Positions 42,865-52,223 of a stretch of DNA of 64,000 bases are shown one piece after another; positions within the stretch are counted from its first letter, which is position 1, and the number at the start of each line of letters is the position of its first letter. The notes under the pieces were generated by a model. It had not been told where the DNA came from and did not search any database. It was given only the letters and a program-made list of their open reading frames with translations. The stretch is from NCBI GenBank assembly GCA_030432635.1, contig JAUIMB010000014.1, positions 26,989-90,988 of the forward strand. Reading direction: 5' to 3'. This stretch comes from Bacteroidia bacterium. GTDB lineage: Bacteria > Bacteroidota > Bacteroidia > Flavobacteriales > Flavobacteriaceae. A program made the translations under genes and the position numbers.

Positions 42865-45645
42865 TTATTTAATTATTATTTTCTTTGTTTCCGACTGACG
42901 ACCAACATGAATATTCATAAAGTACAATCCGGAATTCAAATCTAATTGCAATGTCGTTTCAGTAGATGACAGGTATAGTTGATCTGTATGCACTTTTTTT
43001 CCATTGACATCATAAATCTGGATATCAGCATTTCCAAGCTCACTTTGGGATTTAAGAGTAAACAAGCCTTCTGAAACTGTTGGAAATAGCGTGACAAGGT
43101 TTGAGTTAAATTCACTTTCCAATACACTTAGAGGTGTTGAGGTAAATTCACTTGTAAAGAGTCCTCTACCATGTGTGGTTGCCAAAATAGTATTGTCTAG
43201 TGCCTTTAAATCCAGATCAAGCACCTGAACGTCACTCATACCATTGTAGGCCTGAATCCAAACTGGATTATCGACAGTATAATCTGCAGTAGCCCATACA
43301 CCAAGATCGGTTCCAATAATGAGCTCTTCTGGTATCAAAGGATTCTGCAGGATACACTTTACTGGTAAATCAGGCAAGTTGCCTTCTAAGCTTCTCCAAC
43401 TAGATCCGCCATCGTCAGTATACCAAATACTTTGAACACCATAATTATGCATGGTCACAAAAATTTCCTGTTCACTTTGTCCAAATTCAATATCAGAAAT
43501 ACTTCCAACAAAACTTGGACCTGAAATGTTTGAGAAAATAGGGTTAAAATTCGCAAACAGCACTTTTAACAAACGACCATTTCTTAGCCCAACATACAGT
43601 GACGAAGATCCTGTTGTATATGGAGATATCTTCATGGCGCTTGGTGACGAATTCATCAAGGCATTTGTAATTTCGGTATTAGTTTGTGGTGCTCCTCCAG
43701 GTAAAAATTCTGCTATTCTTTCAATACGAGCAATACCTGCTGAAGCATTGACGTACAATATGTCTAAGTTCTTGTCCAGCTCAGCTTCATTGATAAAATT
43801 TCCACCACCATTTTCTGAAATCTGTAGTCCGCTCGCCAAACTTGGGAATCCATACAGATAATGATTGTTTCCTGGGCTGGACAAAATAGCATAAAGTCCA
43901 CTGTCATCTATTTCGGTAAAGGCACCATCACCTCCACGCTCTTCATTAAATCCATTGGCACCTTCTTCTGCTCCAACAATAAACATAGTTCCATTATCCT
44001 GAAGGCCTCCTCCCATATTGTCAGCAGTACTCGAGCCATCTATAGCACCATAATAGAATTGGGTTGTATTGTAATTTCTATTTCTAGGTTGAATATTATT
44101 AACTGAGCCAGGCGCATTTGCAATATTACTGGAATAATACACACCACCATCATTACCGAACACAGCTTCTGTATCATTTGTTCCTGGTCTAAATACAATA
44201 GCATGCTGATCGGCATGCACCAAAGATGCCGCAAACCCTGAAATATTATACCATTCTGATATTTGAGTCCATAGCACACCATTGGTCGACGACACAAATA
44301 AATTGATACCTCCTATATAAACGTTTCCATTTTGATCTGATTCAATTGGCAAATCGTAAAATGCCTGTCCTCTCGTATAGTCAGTTGCTGGAATTGTAGC
44401 CGTATCTTCATCGACTGGTGTATTCATTGCCGTAAAATTTGCTTCTGTAGCAAACGCATCATTGGTGGTAAACAAACGACCTTGGTTTCCTATGCTTACA
44501 GCCACCCAAAAACGGTTGGGATCAGTACTTGAAGGTTCTAGTTCTGTTCTTGATGCACCAGGAATTGTTCGGATGAGATCAAAGGTGACACCATCTGTTG
44601 ATCTATAGATATCTCCTCCAGAATTACCTAGTGCGTTACTAGTTGTCGTAAACCAAATGTTGTTGTTAATATCCAATTCAATGTCACAAGGATTCTTGTA
44701 AGAAAAATCATTATGAGTAATATTAAAACGACTCCAACTATCTCCTCCATCGGTAGATTTATATAGTCCTTGTTCTACTACGCCTTGGACATTATTGGGA
44801 CTACTAGCATCAAAATATTGTTTCCCTGCAACAGCTGCGTATAATTCTGTGGTACCATTGTTATCTCTTGCAACAATATCATTGACATAAAAAATTCCAT
44901 TTACAAGACCTACTCCACTAGCTGTGGTAAAGCCCTCATAACCACCAAAAATATTGGTCCATGTCATACCTGCATCTGTCGATTTCCAAACACCTCGTCC
45001 AATGGCAACAGATTGAAATGTAAAGGATTCTCCTGACGCGATATAAAAGGTATTGCTATCATTTGGATCGGAAATAATTGCAATTACCGATATATTCGCT
45101 TGCATACCTGTAACCAATGTCCATGATGAATTGGGATCAGTGATATCATCATTCACCCACAATCCACCTGAAACACCTCCAGCAAAAACGCGTGTATAAT
45201 CGTCATCTGGATTAGCATTACCTACATCATTTGGGTCAAACATGATACCTCTTGTTCGTCCTCCTTGATTATTTGGCCCTCTGTCTACCCAAGGGTTAGC
45301 ATTTTCACCTCCAACTCCTCTTAATACCGCACGTTGGGATCTCAAATCTTGTTGAAGTTCCAAAACGCGTTCTGGCATAGGCCTACCTGTACTTGGGTCT
45401 AAGGTTAGTTCCCAAAGTTGTTCATGATAGGCATTTGGAGGCAATCCCATAGCTTTTCGCTCTTTCCGCGGAAGCATTTTGGTGTCCTTAAAAGGACTAT
45501 TCTCTAAATGTTGTGCGTGTTGTTCTCTTAATTTTTCAATTGTATCATAACTATTATCCGTTAAATTTATAGCTGCAATTACAGCTACTAAAATGGTTAG
45601 TAATGAAATGATGGTTAGGGATTTTTTTTTCATCTTTTTCTTCAA
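42865..45645 (-). CDS. Type IX-secreted BNR/Asp-box (sortilin-like propeller) protein
   Basis: A 926-aa secreted protein. A signal-type membrane segment (about 8-28) and a charged helical stretch precede a large multi-bladed propeller with several Asp-boxes, such as KSTDAGMTWTN, KSTDGGDSWSR, RSTDG and TDDGGSSWRS. The C-terminal 80-85 residues (from about 845) form a T9SS type A sorting domain: VTLFPTVSEGLFTL, IQIYDVNGKKV, SGLYFMNIHV, ending KKIIIK. Catalytic residues of a sialidase or glycosidase cannot be confirmed. It lies 7 bp behind dgt on the same strand. Confidence 0.9.
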   Translation of the reverse strand: MKKKMKKKSLTIISLLTILVAVIAAINLTDNSYDTIEKLREQHAQHLENSPFKDTKMLPRKERKAMGLPPNAYHEQLWELTLDPSTGRPMPERVLELQQDLRSQRAVLRGVGGENANPWVDRGPNNQGGRTRGIMFDPNDVGNANPDDDYTRVFAGGVSGGLWVNDDITDPNSSWTLVTGMQANISVIAIISDPNDSNTFYIASGESFTFQSVAIGRGVWKSTDAGMTWTNIFGGYEGFTTASGVGLVNGIFYVNDIVARDNNGTTELYAAVAGKQYFDASSPNNVQGVVEQGLYKSTDGGDSWSRFNITHNDFSYKNPCDIELDINNNIWFTTTSNALGNSGGDIYRSTDGVTFDLIRTIPGASRTELEPSSTDPNRFWVAVSIGNQGRLFTTNDAFATEANFTAMNTPVDEDTATIPATDYTRGQAFYDLPIESDQNGNVYIGGINLFVSSTNGVLWTQISEWYNISGFAASLVHADQHAIVFRPGTNDTEAVFGNDGGVYYSSNIANAPGSVNNIQPRNRNYNTTQFYYGAIDGSSTADNMGGGLQDNGTMFIVGAEEGANGFNEERGGDGAFTEIDDSGLYAILSSPGNNHYLYGFPSLASGLQISENGGGNFINEAELDKNLDILYVNASAGIARIERIAEFLPGGAPQTNTEITNALMNSSPSAMKISPYTTGSSSLYVGLRNGRLLKVLFANFNPIFSNISGPSFVGSISDIEFGQSEQEIFVTMHNYGVQSIWYTDDGGSSWRSLEGNLPDLPVKCILQNPLIPEELIIGTDLGVWATADYTVDNPVWIQAYNGMSDVQVLDLDLKALDNTILATTHGRGLFTSEFTSTPLSVLESEFNSNLVTLFPTVSEGLFTLKSQSELGNADIQIYDVNGKKVHTDQLYLSSTETTLQLDLNSGLYFMNIHVGRQSETKKIIIK

Positions 45646-45652
45646 TCTTTAT

Positions 45653-46996
45653 TTATAAATGGTTACCTCTTAGTTTTTGATAGGTTAGCATGGCATTGCT
45701 ATCCGACATTTTAGACACATAACAACAAACCGACAGCAAGTTATCGTAGACACTTGCCTTGCTTAAGTCTATATTTGGTTTTAAAACTTTCAAAATCAAT
45801 TTGTCTAAATTTGACAATTCGCCTCTTATGTTATTGATTACCGATTTTGTAAAGGTATTTAAAAGTTCATTAATTACCGTATATCCTGCGATCTCTTTGT
45901 CTAAGACCTCTGCAGATTGGTAAATTTTATTGATACTGATTTTAATAATGTCATCTATTTGCGCTTCATAAGCACTACAATCTATGAGCGCCTTTGAGAA
46001 CTCTCCTGACATCAATTGATCTTCGTGAGCCATAAAACTGTTAGCTGTTTCATTGATCAAGGTATTTATCGCCAAAGCTCTCAAGTAACTCAACCGATCA
46101 TGGGTACTTTGAAGTGCATTGTAGGTTTTTGTTTGGATCGAATCACGAACTAGGTTAATCAGATACTCTAGGGCAAATTCTTCTTCTATGAGGCCTAAAT
46201 TAATACCATCTTCAAAATCAATGATGGTATAGCATATATCGTCTGCTGCTTCCACAAGATATGCCAAGGGATGTCTAGAATACCTTACATCGTTATCTTC
46301 AGTTTGCTTAATAAGACCTAGTTCTTCCGCTACCTCCTCAAATACGGCTTTATCATTTTGAAAACAGCCATATTTCTTATCTGCTATATGGGATGTTGGT
46401 TTTTTGGGTAAAGACTCTTTAGGGTATTTTGTAAAAGCGCCAAGCGTAGCATAACTCAAACGAAGGCCACCTATCCGTCCTTGTCGGCTTTCTGTCAAAA
46501 TTTTAAATCCGTTAGCATTACCTTCAAAACTGCACAAGTCTTCATATTGCTTTTTGGTCAATTGATCTTCGTAGTAACGTCCTTCACCTGTTTTAAAAAA
46601 CTCACCAATGGCTTTTTCTCCTGAATGTCCAAATGGTGGATTCCCAATATCATGTGCCAATGCAGCTGCTGCGACTATCGCACCAAAATCATTGATTTGA
46701 TATCCATGAACATCTCTTAAATAAGGATGTTTTTCCAAAACCATTTGACCAACTTTTCGTCCTAAAGAACGACCAACAACGCTTACTTCCAAACTGTGCG
46801 TTAATCTCGTGTGTACAAAATCGGTTTTTGACAGCGGTATGACTTGGGTCTTATCCTGAAGACTTCGAAATTCTGAAGAAAAAATGATACGATCATAATC
46901 GACTTCAAAGCCTAATCGTGTTTCGTCTTGTTCCTTTCTTAAGCGTTTATGAGTGTCTCCATAGCGTTTTAAGGAGAGTAATTGTTCCCAATTCAT
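45653..46996 (-). CDS. dgt: Deoxyguanosinetriphosphate triphosphohydrolase (HD family)
   Basis: Cleaves dGTP to deoxyguanosine and triphosphate, balancing dNTP pools. 447 aa. HD-domain metal ligands are seen in HTRLTHSLEVS and AHDIGNPPFGHSGE, with the dGTPase N-terminal signature DYDRIIFSSEFRSLQDKTQV. First gene of a two-gene unit with the secreted propeller protein, an odd functional pairing. The upstream divergent region holds an AACATT direct repeat facing this gene. Confidence 0.94.
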   Translation of the reverse strand: MNWEQLLSLKRYGDTHKRLRKEQDETRLGFEVDYDRIIFSSEFRSLQDKTQVIPLSKTDFVHTRLTHSLEVSVVGRSLGRKVGQMVLEKHPYLRDVHGYQINDFGAIVAAAALAHDIGNPPFGHSGEKAIGEFFKTGEGRYYEDQLTKKQYEDLCSFEGNANGFKILTESRQGRIGGLRLSYATLGAFTKYPKESLPKKPTSHIADKKYGCFQNDKAVFEEVAEELGLIKQTEDNDVRYSRHPLAYLVEAADDICYTIIDFEDGINLGLIEEEFALEYLINLVRDSIQTKTYNALQSTHDRLSYLRALAINTLINETANSFMAHEDQLMSGEFSKALIDCSAYEAQIDDIIKISINKIYQSAEVLDKEIAGYTVINELLNTFTKSVINNIRGELSNLDKLILKVLKPNIDLSKASVYDNLLSVCCYVSKMSDSNAMLTYQKLRGNHL

Positions 46997-47031
46997 AGTA
47001 AAATGTTAAGCCACGGCAAGATAGAGATTTC

Positions 47032-47048
47032 AATGTTAATTTAATGTT
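47032..47048 (-). promoter_or_regulatory. AACATT direct repeat, 11-bp period (Pho-box-like), facing dgt
   Basis: On the minus strand AACATTAAATTAACATT: two AACATT units 11 bp apart. The same arrangement occurs twice upstream of the PiT phosphate transporter gene. Confidence 0.4.
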
Positions 47049-47078
47049 TCCACATTAAGAAAAATAACAATTTCACGT

Positions 47079-47095
47079 AACACTGAATTAACGGT
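47079..47095 (+). promoter_or_regulatory. Degenerate AACATT-like direct repeat upstream of the lipoprotein/TonB operon
   Basis: AACACT (47079-47084) and AACGGT (47090-47095) are 11 bp apart. A further TTAAC/TTTAC pair with the same period lies at 47121-47136, followed by a -7-like TTTCTTTG ending at 47154. A weaker match than the boxes at 52 kb. Confidence 0.3.
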
Positions 47096-47191
47096 TTTAT
47101 GATTAAGGTTTAATATGCGATTAACTTAAAGTTTACACTATGGGTCTTTCTTTGCACCATCATATTTAAAACTAATAATTTTTACAATATC

Positions 47192-48514
47192 ATGAAAAAA
47201 CTACTAATCCTTACTTTAATCTTATCGTCTTTAGCATTTACAGGTTGCTTTAAAGATGATGACACCCCAATTATTATTGAAGAAACAACCATTATTAATA
47301 ACAATAACCCAAATGGTGGTGATGATTGCCCTATTGTTGCCGTAACAGGTTTTATCGCTGCAGATACCGAATGGACAAACGACAATATCTATCAACTTAA
47401 CCAAAAAGTAGTAGTGCCAGATGGTGTAACCTTAACGATACAACCTGGAACTATTATTAAAGGTTCTCCAGGAACTGGATCCTTAGCTTCTGCACTAATT
47501 GTAGCGAGAGGCGGAAAAATTGACGCTCAAGGTACTTCTACTCAACCTATTATTTTCACATCCACAAGTGACAATATTACATGCGGACAAACCTCTGGAA
47601 CCAACCTTGACGAGAACGATAGAGGTCTTTGGGGAGGATTAATCGTCTTGGGTAACGCACCATGTTCTTTTTCAGGTGATGTTGAGCAAGCTCAAATTGA
47701 AGGTATTCCTGCCGATGACACATTTGGATTATATGGCGGAAATGACCCTATGGATGACTCTGGTGCTTTACGTTATATTTCAATCCGACATGGAGGCGCT
47801 TTAATTGGAGAAGGAAACGAAATCAATGGTTTAACATTAGGAGGTGTTGGTAATGAAACCATCATCGATAATATTGAAGTGGTAGCCAATGTTGATGACG
47901 GTATCGAGTTTTTCGGTGGGACAGTTGATGCCACCAACCTTTTGGTATGGGCTCAAGGAGATGATGCTCTGGATATTGATCAAGCTTATTCAGGAATCAT
48001 TGACAATGCTGTTGTGGTTCTAGGCGACATATCAGATCATGCTTTTGAAATTGATGGTCCAGAAGGTTCAGCTGTTGGATCATTCACCTTACAGAATGCA
48101 ACAATTATTGGTAACTCCGTAACTAGTAATGGTGAGTATGCAGACTACAGAAGTAGAGCAAGAGGTAATACTAGTAACATCTATGCAATGGGATTTGCAG
48201 ACGGTAAGGATGTAGAGTTAGACAACAATGCTGTATCTCAAAACTATCTTGATGGATTATTAACTTTTGGCACTTGGGAAATCGTAGGTTTTGACAATTC
48301 TATTTTCGTTGAAAAAGTAGGATGTGCACAAAACTGTGATGACGAAGATGAATCAAATGACATCGATGAAGAATTGATTATCCTCAATCCAACATTTACT
48401 GAAAGAGCTGCTCAATGGGCTACAGAAGTTGCAGAAGGCGCTAATACAGTTGGTGCAACAACTTCAGAGTTGTCTTGGACCTATTCAAATACTGCTGGTG
48501 GCCTAGGTTTCTAA
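47192..48514 (+). CDS. Outer-surface lipoprotein with parallel beta-helix-like body
   Basis: A 440-aa lipoprotein: signal ending in F-T-G-C (Cys19), then an Asp/Asn-rich spacer (DDDTPI...NNNNPNGGDD). The body is strand-rich with repeated 'V..G.TLTIQPGTIIKG' and 'IIVARGGKIDAQGT' patterns, as in right-handed beta-helix proteins. Four Cys are seen, some in the acidic CAQNCDDEDESND stretch, a possible metal site. It is followed after 116 bp by a TonB receptor on the same strand, so it is likely its surface partner. Confidence 0.85.
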   Translation: MKKLLILTLILSSLAFTGCFKDDDTPIIIEETTIINNNNPNGGDDCPIVAVTGFIAADTEWTNDNIYQLNQKVVVPDGVTLTIQPGTIIKGSPGTGSLASALIVARGGKIDAQGTSTQPIIFTSTSDNITCGQTSGTNLDENDRGLWGGLIVLGNAPCSFSGDVEQAQIEGIPADDTFGLYGGNDPMDDSGALRYISIRHGGALIGEGNEINGLTLGGVGNETIIDNIEVVANVDDGIEFFGGTVDATNLLVWAQGDDALDIDQAYSGIIDNAVVVLGDISDHAFEIDGPEGSAVGSFTLQNATIIGNSVTSNGEYADYRSRARGNTSNIYAMGFADGKDVELDNNAVSQNYLDGLLTFGTWEIVGFDNSIFVEKVGCAQNCDDEDESNDIDEELIILNPTFTERAAQWATEVAEGANTVGATTSELSWTYSNTAGGLGF

Positions 48515-48630
48515 TTGAAATCTTAAGTTAACTACAGTATTTATATAGTCAAGAAAACTCTAACTCAATAAACTACTACTCGTTAACGATTACCTAACGA
48601 GTAGTATAGTTTAGATAATATATCGATATT

Positions 48631-51492
48631 ATGAAAAAAAATATATACTCACTTCTGCTTGTGTTGCTTGTTTGTGTTGGGTTTTCCCATGCACAAAAAG
48701 GAACTTTGGCAGGAACAATTATGGATGGTGAGTTTGTAGAACCAATGGCCTTTGCTAATGTATTAGTTAAAGGAACCACAACTGGTACTACATCTGATTT
48801 TGATGGAAAATATACCATTGATCTCGATCCTGGCACCTATACTATTGTATTTTCTTTTGTGGGATATAACACACAAGAGATTAGTGAGGTTGTTATAAAA
48901 GCAAACGAAGTCACTACAATAGATGTGACTTTGGAAACAAATTCCCTAGACACCGTAATTGTAACTACCAGTGTTAAAAAAAATACTGAAAGTGCGGTTT
49001 TGAATATGCAAAAGAAATCTGTGGTTGTTCTAGACGGTTTGTCTGCTCAGGCCATTAAGAGTTCTGGAGCTAGCAATGTTGCAAGTGCAGTAAAAAGTGT
49101 GCCTGGAGTTTCTATTCAAGATGGCAAATATGTCTATGTTCGCGGTTTGGGAGATCGGTATTCAAAATCCATATTAAATGGTGTAGATATTCCTGGATTG
49201 GATCCTGACCGAAATACCATTCAAATGGATTTATTCCCGACAAACATCTTAGACAATGTCATTGTAGTAAAATCTGCATCTGCAGAATATCCAGCAGATT
49301 TTACGGGTGGTATTGTTGATATTGTTACAAAAGATTTTCCAACAAAGGCTGAATACAGTATTTCCATTGGAGGTGGATACAATCCAGACATGCACTTCAA
49401 CGATCAATACCTAACCTCTGAAGGAAGTGATACTGACTTTCTTGGTTTTGACGATGGTACACGTAATCTACCTATAAATCGTTATCAAAATGTTCCTGGG
49501 ACATTCGATAATAAGTTGCTTCTAAACTCACTTACCAACCGTTTTCAGAAACAACTAAGAGCAGATCAAGAGGATAGTGGAATGAACTATGATTTCGGAT
49601 TTACCTTAGGTAACCAATACGACATTGGTGATGACAAACTAGGCTACTTGGCTTCTTTTTCATACAAAAACCAAACTACGTTTTATGAAAATAGACAAGA
49701 CGGTACTTTTGATAAAGACAATACTGAGTTCTCTAATACTACTCCATTAATTGATTTAGTGTCCAATGGTAGAGAAGGGATCAACAATGTGATTTTAAAC
49801 GGAATGTTAGGCCTAACTTATAAGGCTGATTTATCAAAGTACAAGGTTAACCTATTACATGTTCAAAATGGTGAATCTACAGCTGGTTTCTTTAATCAAA
49901 GATCTGCATTGGCTGGCGTTGGTAGTGGAATAGAACCATTGACCAAGGATGCGATTACCTATACTGAGCGTTCAATAACCAACCTTTTGATTAGTGGACA
50001 ACATCGCTTGAGTTCCGATGAGAATGCTTTTAATTTTGAATGGAAGTTGTCGCCAACATTTTCAAAAGTAATGGATAAAGACCATAGAATCACACCTCTT
50101 CAACAAGCCGATAATGGTGATTATTTTGTGAGTCCATCAGCAACGACCTTTCCTATTCAGTTGTGGAGAAATCTTATAGAGGAAAACTGGGCAGGTAAAG
50201 TTGACTTTGATAAAAAAGTAGACATTTTTGGTCGTCCTGGTAAAATAAAGTTCGGTGGTGCCTACACGTATAAGTTCAGGGATTTTAGTATCGACGATTA
50301 TACCTTTAATATTCAAGGTGATCCTTCATTCATTACAGGAGGTGACGTCAATCAACTTTTAGCACCAGAGAACTTATGGACACCTTTTGATGAAAACGAT
50401 CCGAATTCGGACAATGGCACTTTTTTGGTGTTTGGTGATATTTTTAACCCAATTGATGCCTACGAAGGAGAGCAACACATTGCTGCGACCTATATTTCTT
50501 CAGAATTTAATATCTCAGAAAATTTAAAAACGGTTTTAGGTGTTAGATTGGAGAACTTTAATTCTTATTACACTGGTGCAAATAATGAACGAACATTTGA
50601 AAGAGAAAATTTATTGGATGAAGTAGATTTCTTTCCTTCTGCAAATTTGATTTACGCATTGAATGACAAGTCTAATTTAAGAACATCTTATGCTCGAACT
50701 ACAGCAAGACCGTCTTTTAAAGAAGCTTCCGCAGCTCGTATATTTGACCCAATCACCAATCGATTATTCATTGGTAATCTTGGCTTAGTACCAACTTACA
50801 TCAATAATTTTGATTTGAGATACGAATATTTTGGAGAAGAAGGTCAGTTTATTTCCGTAAGTGGGTTTTATAAGGATTTTAAGGATCCAATAGAACAAGC
50901 TTTCTTTCAATCTGCACCTAACCAATTAACATTTGGCAATTTGGGTGATGCTGTTGTTTATGGTGTTGAATTAGAGTTAAGACAACGTTTAGGTTTCATT
51001 ACTGAAGGATTGAACAACTTGAAGTTCAATGCCAATGCTTCTTTAATTAAATCGGAATTGACCATGTCTGATGATGAGTTCACCTTAAGACAAAATACAG
51101 CTAGGGAAAATGCCAATGGAGAGGACATCGAAGTTATAGACAGAAAACGTGATTTACAGGGTCAAGCACCTTATTTGATCAATGTTGGTTTAGATTATAA
51201 CAATTCTGATATAGGCTTACAGACTGGATTATTTTACAATGTTCAAGGAGAAACACTACAAGTGGTTGGTGCTGAAGCACCTGATGTGTATACACAACCA
51301 TTCCATAGTTTAAACTTTACTCTTAATAAATCATTTGGTAAAAATGGTAGTTCAACCATTGATCTTAAAGTGTCCAACTTATTAAACAGTGATAGGTTGA
51401 GTGAATATGAATTTTTTGGAGGGCAGAACCAAATATTTTCTTTAAGAGAACCTGGAAGAGAAATTTCATTAGGATACACCTTTAAATTCTAA
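48631..51492 (+). CDS. TonB-dependent outer-membrane receptor
   Basis: A 953-aa receptor with a signal peptide (1-21), a carboxypeptidase-regulatory-like domain (about 24-105, GTIMDGEFVEPMAFANVLVKG), a plug domain (about 120-225, YVRGLGDRYSKSILNGVDIPG) and a 22-strand barrel ending in the aromatic GYTFKF. It imports a substrate using energy from ExbB/ExbD-TonB, and an exbB operon lies at 4-6 kb. The substrate is not evident; the neighbours suggest a phosphate-related nutrient. It ends at a bidirectional terminator. Confidence 0.94.
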   Translation: MKKNIYSLLLVLLVCVGFSHAQKGTLAGTIMDGEFVEPMAFANVLVKGTTTGTTSDFDGKYTIDLDPGTYTIVFSFVGYNTQEISEVVIKANEVTTIDVTLETNSLDTVIVTTSVKKNTESAVLNMQKKSVVVLDGLSAQAIKSSGASNVASAVKSVPGVSIQDGKYVYVRGLGDRYSKSILNGVDIPGLDPDRNTIQMDLFPTNILDNVIVVKSASAEYPADFTGGIVDIVTKDFPTKAEYSISIGGGYNPDMHFNDQYLTSEGSDTDFLGFDDGTRNLPINRYQNVPGTFDNKLLLNSLTNRFQKQLRADQEDSGMNYDFGFTLGNQYDIGDDKLGYLASFSYKNQTTFYENRQDGTFDKDNTEFSNTTPLIDLVSNGREGINNVILNGMLGLTYKADLSKYKVNLLHVQNGESTAGFFNQRSALAGVGSGIEPLTKDAITYTERSITNLLISGQHRLSSDENAFNFEWKLSPTFSKVMDKDHRITPLQQADNGDYFVSPSATTFPIQLWRNLIEENWAGKVDFDKKVDIFGRPGKIKFGGAYTYKFRDFSIDDYTFNIQGDPSFITGGDVNQLLAPENLWTPFDENDPNSDNGTFLVFGDIFNPIDAYEGEQHIAATYISSEFNISENLKTVLGVRLENFNSYYTGANNERTFERENLLDEVDFFPSANLIYALNDKSNLRTSYARTTARPSFKEASAARIFDPITNRLFIGNLGLVPTYINNFDLRYEYFGEEGQFISVSGFYKDFKDPIEQAFFQSAPNQLTFGNLGDAVVYGVELELRQRLGFITEGLNNLKFNANASLIKSELTMSDDEFTLRQNTARENANGEDIEVIDRKRDLQGQAPYLINVGLDYNNSDIGLQTGLFYNVQGETLQVVGAEAPDVYTQPFHSLNFTLNKSFGKNGSSTIDLKVSNLLNSDRLSEYEFFGGQNQIFSLREPGREISLGYTFKF

Positions 51493-51520
51493 ATATTTTA
51501 TTTAAAATTAGTCCAAAGAA

Positions 51521-51555
51521 AAATCCCGACTATTTCTAGTCGGGATTTTTTGTTT
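51521..51555. terminator. Bidirectional terminator between TonB receptor and YwqK-like gene
   Basis: AAATCCCGACT 51521-51531 pairs with AGTCGGGATTT 51538-51548 (11 bp), loop of 6, T-run on the plus strand and A-rich on the other side. Confidence 0.9.
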
Positions 51556-51570
51556 TAACAATAATCTATT

Positions 51571-51927
51571 TTAATTACGAACAGCCAATTGAACTTTATC
51601 TGTCCATTCACTAACGCTCGCAACTCTGGAGTCGACGTACTCCACTTCCTTTAATGAATCTTCTGACCAAAACAACCACTTGCCCACTTTCTTTCCATTT
51701 ACATAGTTGCCTACCATGGTTTTATTTCCATTCAAATCGTAGCTCGTCCAAATACCATGGAGCTTACCATCTTGATTAAATGTTCCTTGTTGCTCAATAG
51801 CACCATTATCGTGGTAATAGGTAGCGACAGTCAAGTCTCCATCTTTATTAACATCTACTTTCTTTGTTTCTTGTGCAAAGGTTAACGTTACACTCAACAT
51901 TACTAAAACTGCGAATATCTTTTTCAT
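51571..51927 (-). CDS. Exported MORN/YwqK-like repeat protein
   Basis: A 118-aa protein with a signal peptide (MKKIFAVLVMLSVTLTFAQ). Three tandem 'Y..NG....G.f..gk..G.w..y' units follow at about 30-100 (YYHDNGAIEQQGTFNQDGKLHG, YDLNGNKTMVGNYVNGKKVG, SEDSLKEVEYVD). This repeat is shared with MORN and YwqK-type proteins, whose 'antitoxin' label should not be read as function. Periplasmic. Its promoter (TATATTTG on the minus strand, 51971-51964) lies in the AT-rich region shared with the PiT gene. Confidence 0.82.
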   Translation of the reverse strand: MKKIFAVLVMLSVTLTFAQETKKVDVNKDGDLTVATYYHDNGAIEQQGTFNQDGKLHGIWTSYDLNGNKTMVGNYVNGKKVGKWLFWSEDSLKEVEYVDSRVASVSEWTDKVQLAVRN

Positions 51928-52003
51928 TTTGAATTTGGGATATAATGATTAATAATTACTTAACAAATATATATAAAAGTTTACATTTTACAAATATTTA
52001 CAT

Positions 52004-52020
52004 AACATTAATTTAACATT
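52004..52020. promoter_or_regulatory. AACATT direct repeat, 11-bp period (Pho-box-like), copy A
   Basis: ACATAACATTAA-TT-TAACATT around 52004-52020: two AACATT units 11 bp apart. It lies midway between the YwqK-like gene and the phosphate transporter. Confidence 0.45.
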
Positions 52021-52153
52021 AAATCTGTAATTGTTTGTTTTTTAATTATTTAACACATTACAAGGCTTAGTGTAAATTGCGCTTTACCCAATTAAAATGA
52101 AGTATTTTAAACCCACACGTATTTAACTTTTAACTTATAAATGGATAGAACAT

Positions 52154-52170
52154 AACATTAACGTAACATT
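52154..52170 (+). promoter_or_regulatory. AACATT direct repeat, 11-bp period (Pho-box-like), copy B, at the PiT promoter
   Basis: AACATTAACGTAACATT; the 12 bases ACATAACATTAA are identical in copies A and B. A TTG (52169-52171) and a GAAATTTG box (52189-52196) follow with 17 nt between them, so the repeat sits where an activator would touch the -33 region. Confidence 0.5.
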
Positions 52171-52223
52171 GAGTTCGATTTAAAACCTGAAATTTGTTCT
52201 CATTGATTTTTTAAGAAATTTAT

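Noticed and set aside
51571..51927. Antitoxin function for the YwqK-like protein
   Set aside because: It has a signal peptide and MORN-like repeats and no adjacent toxin gene; the label comes from a family name only.
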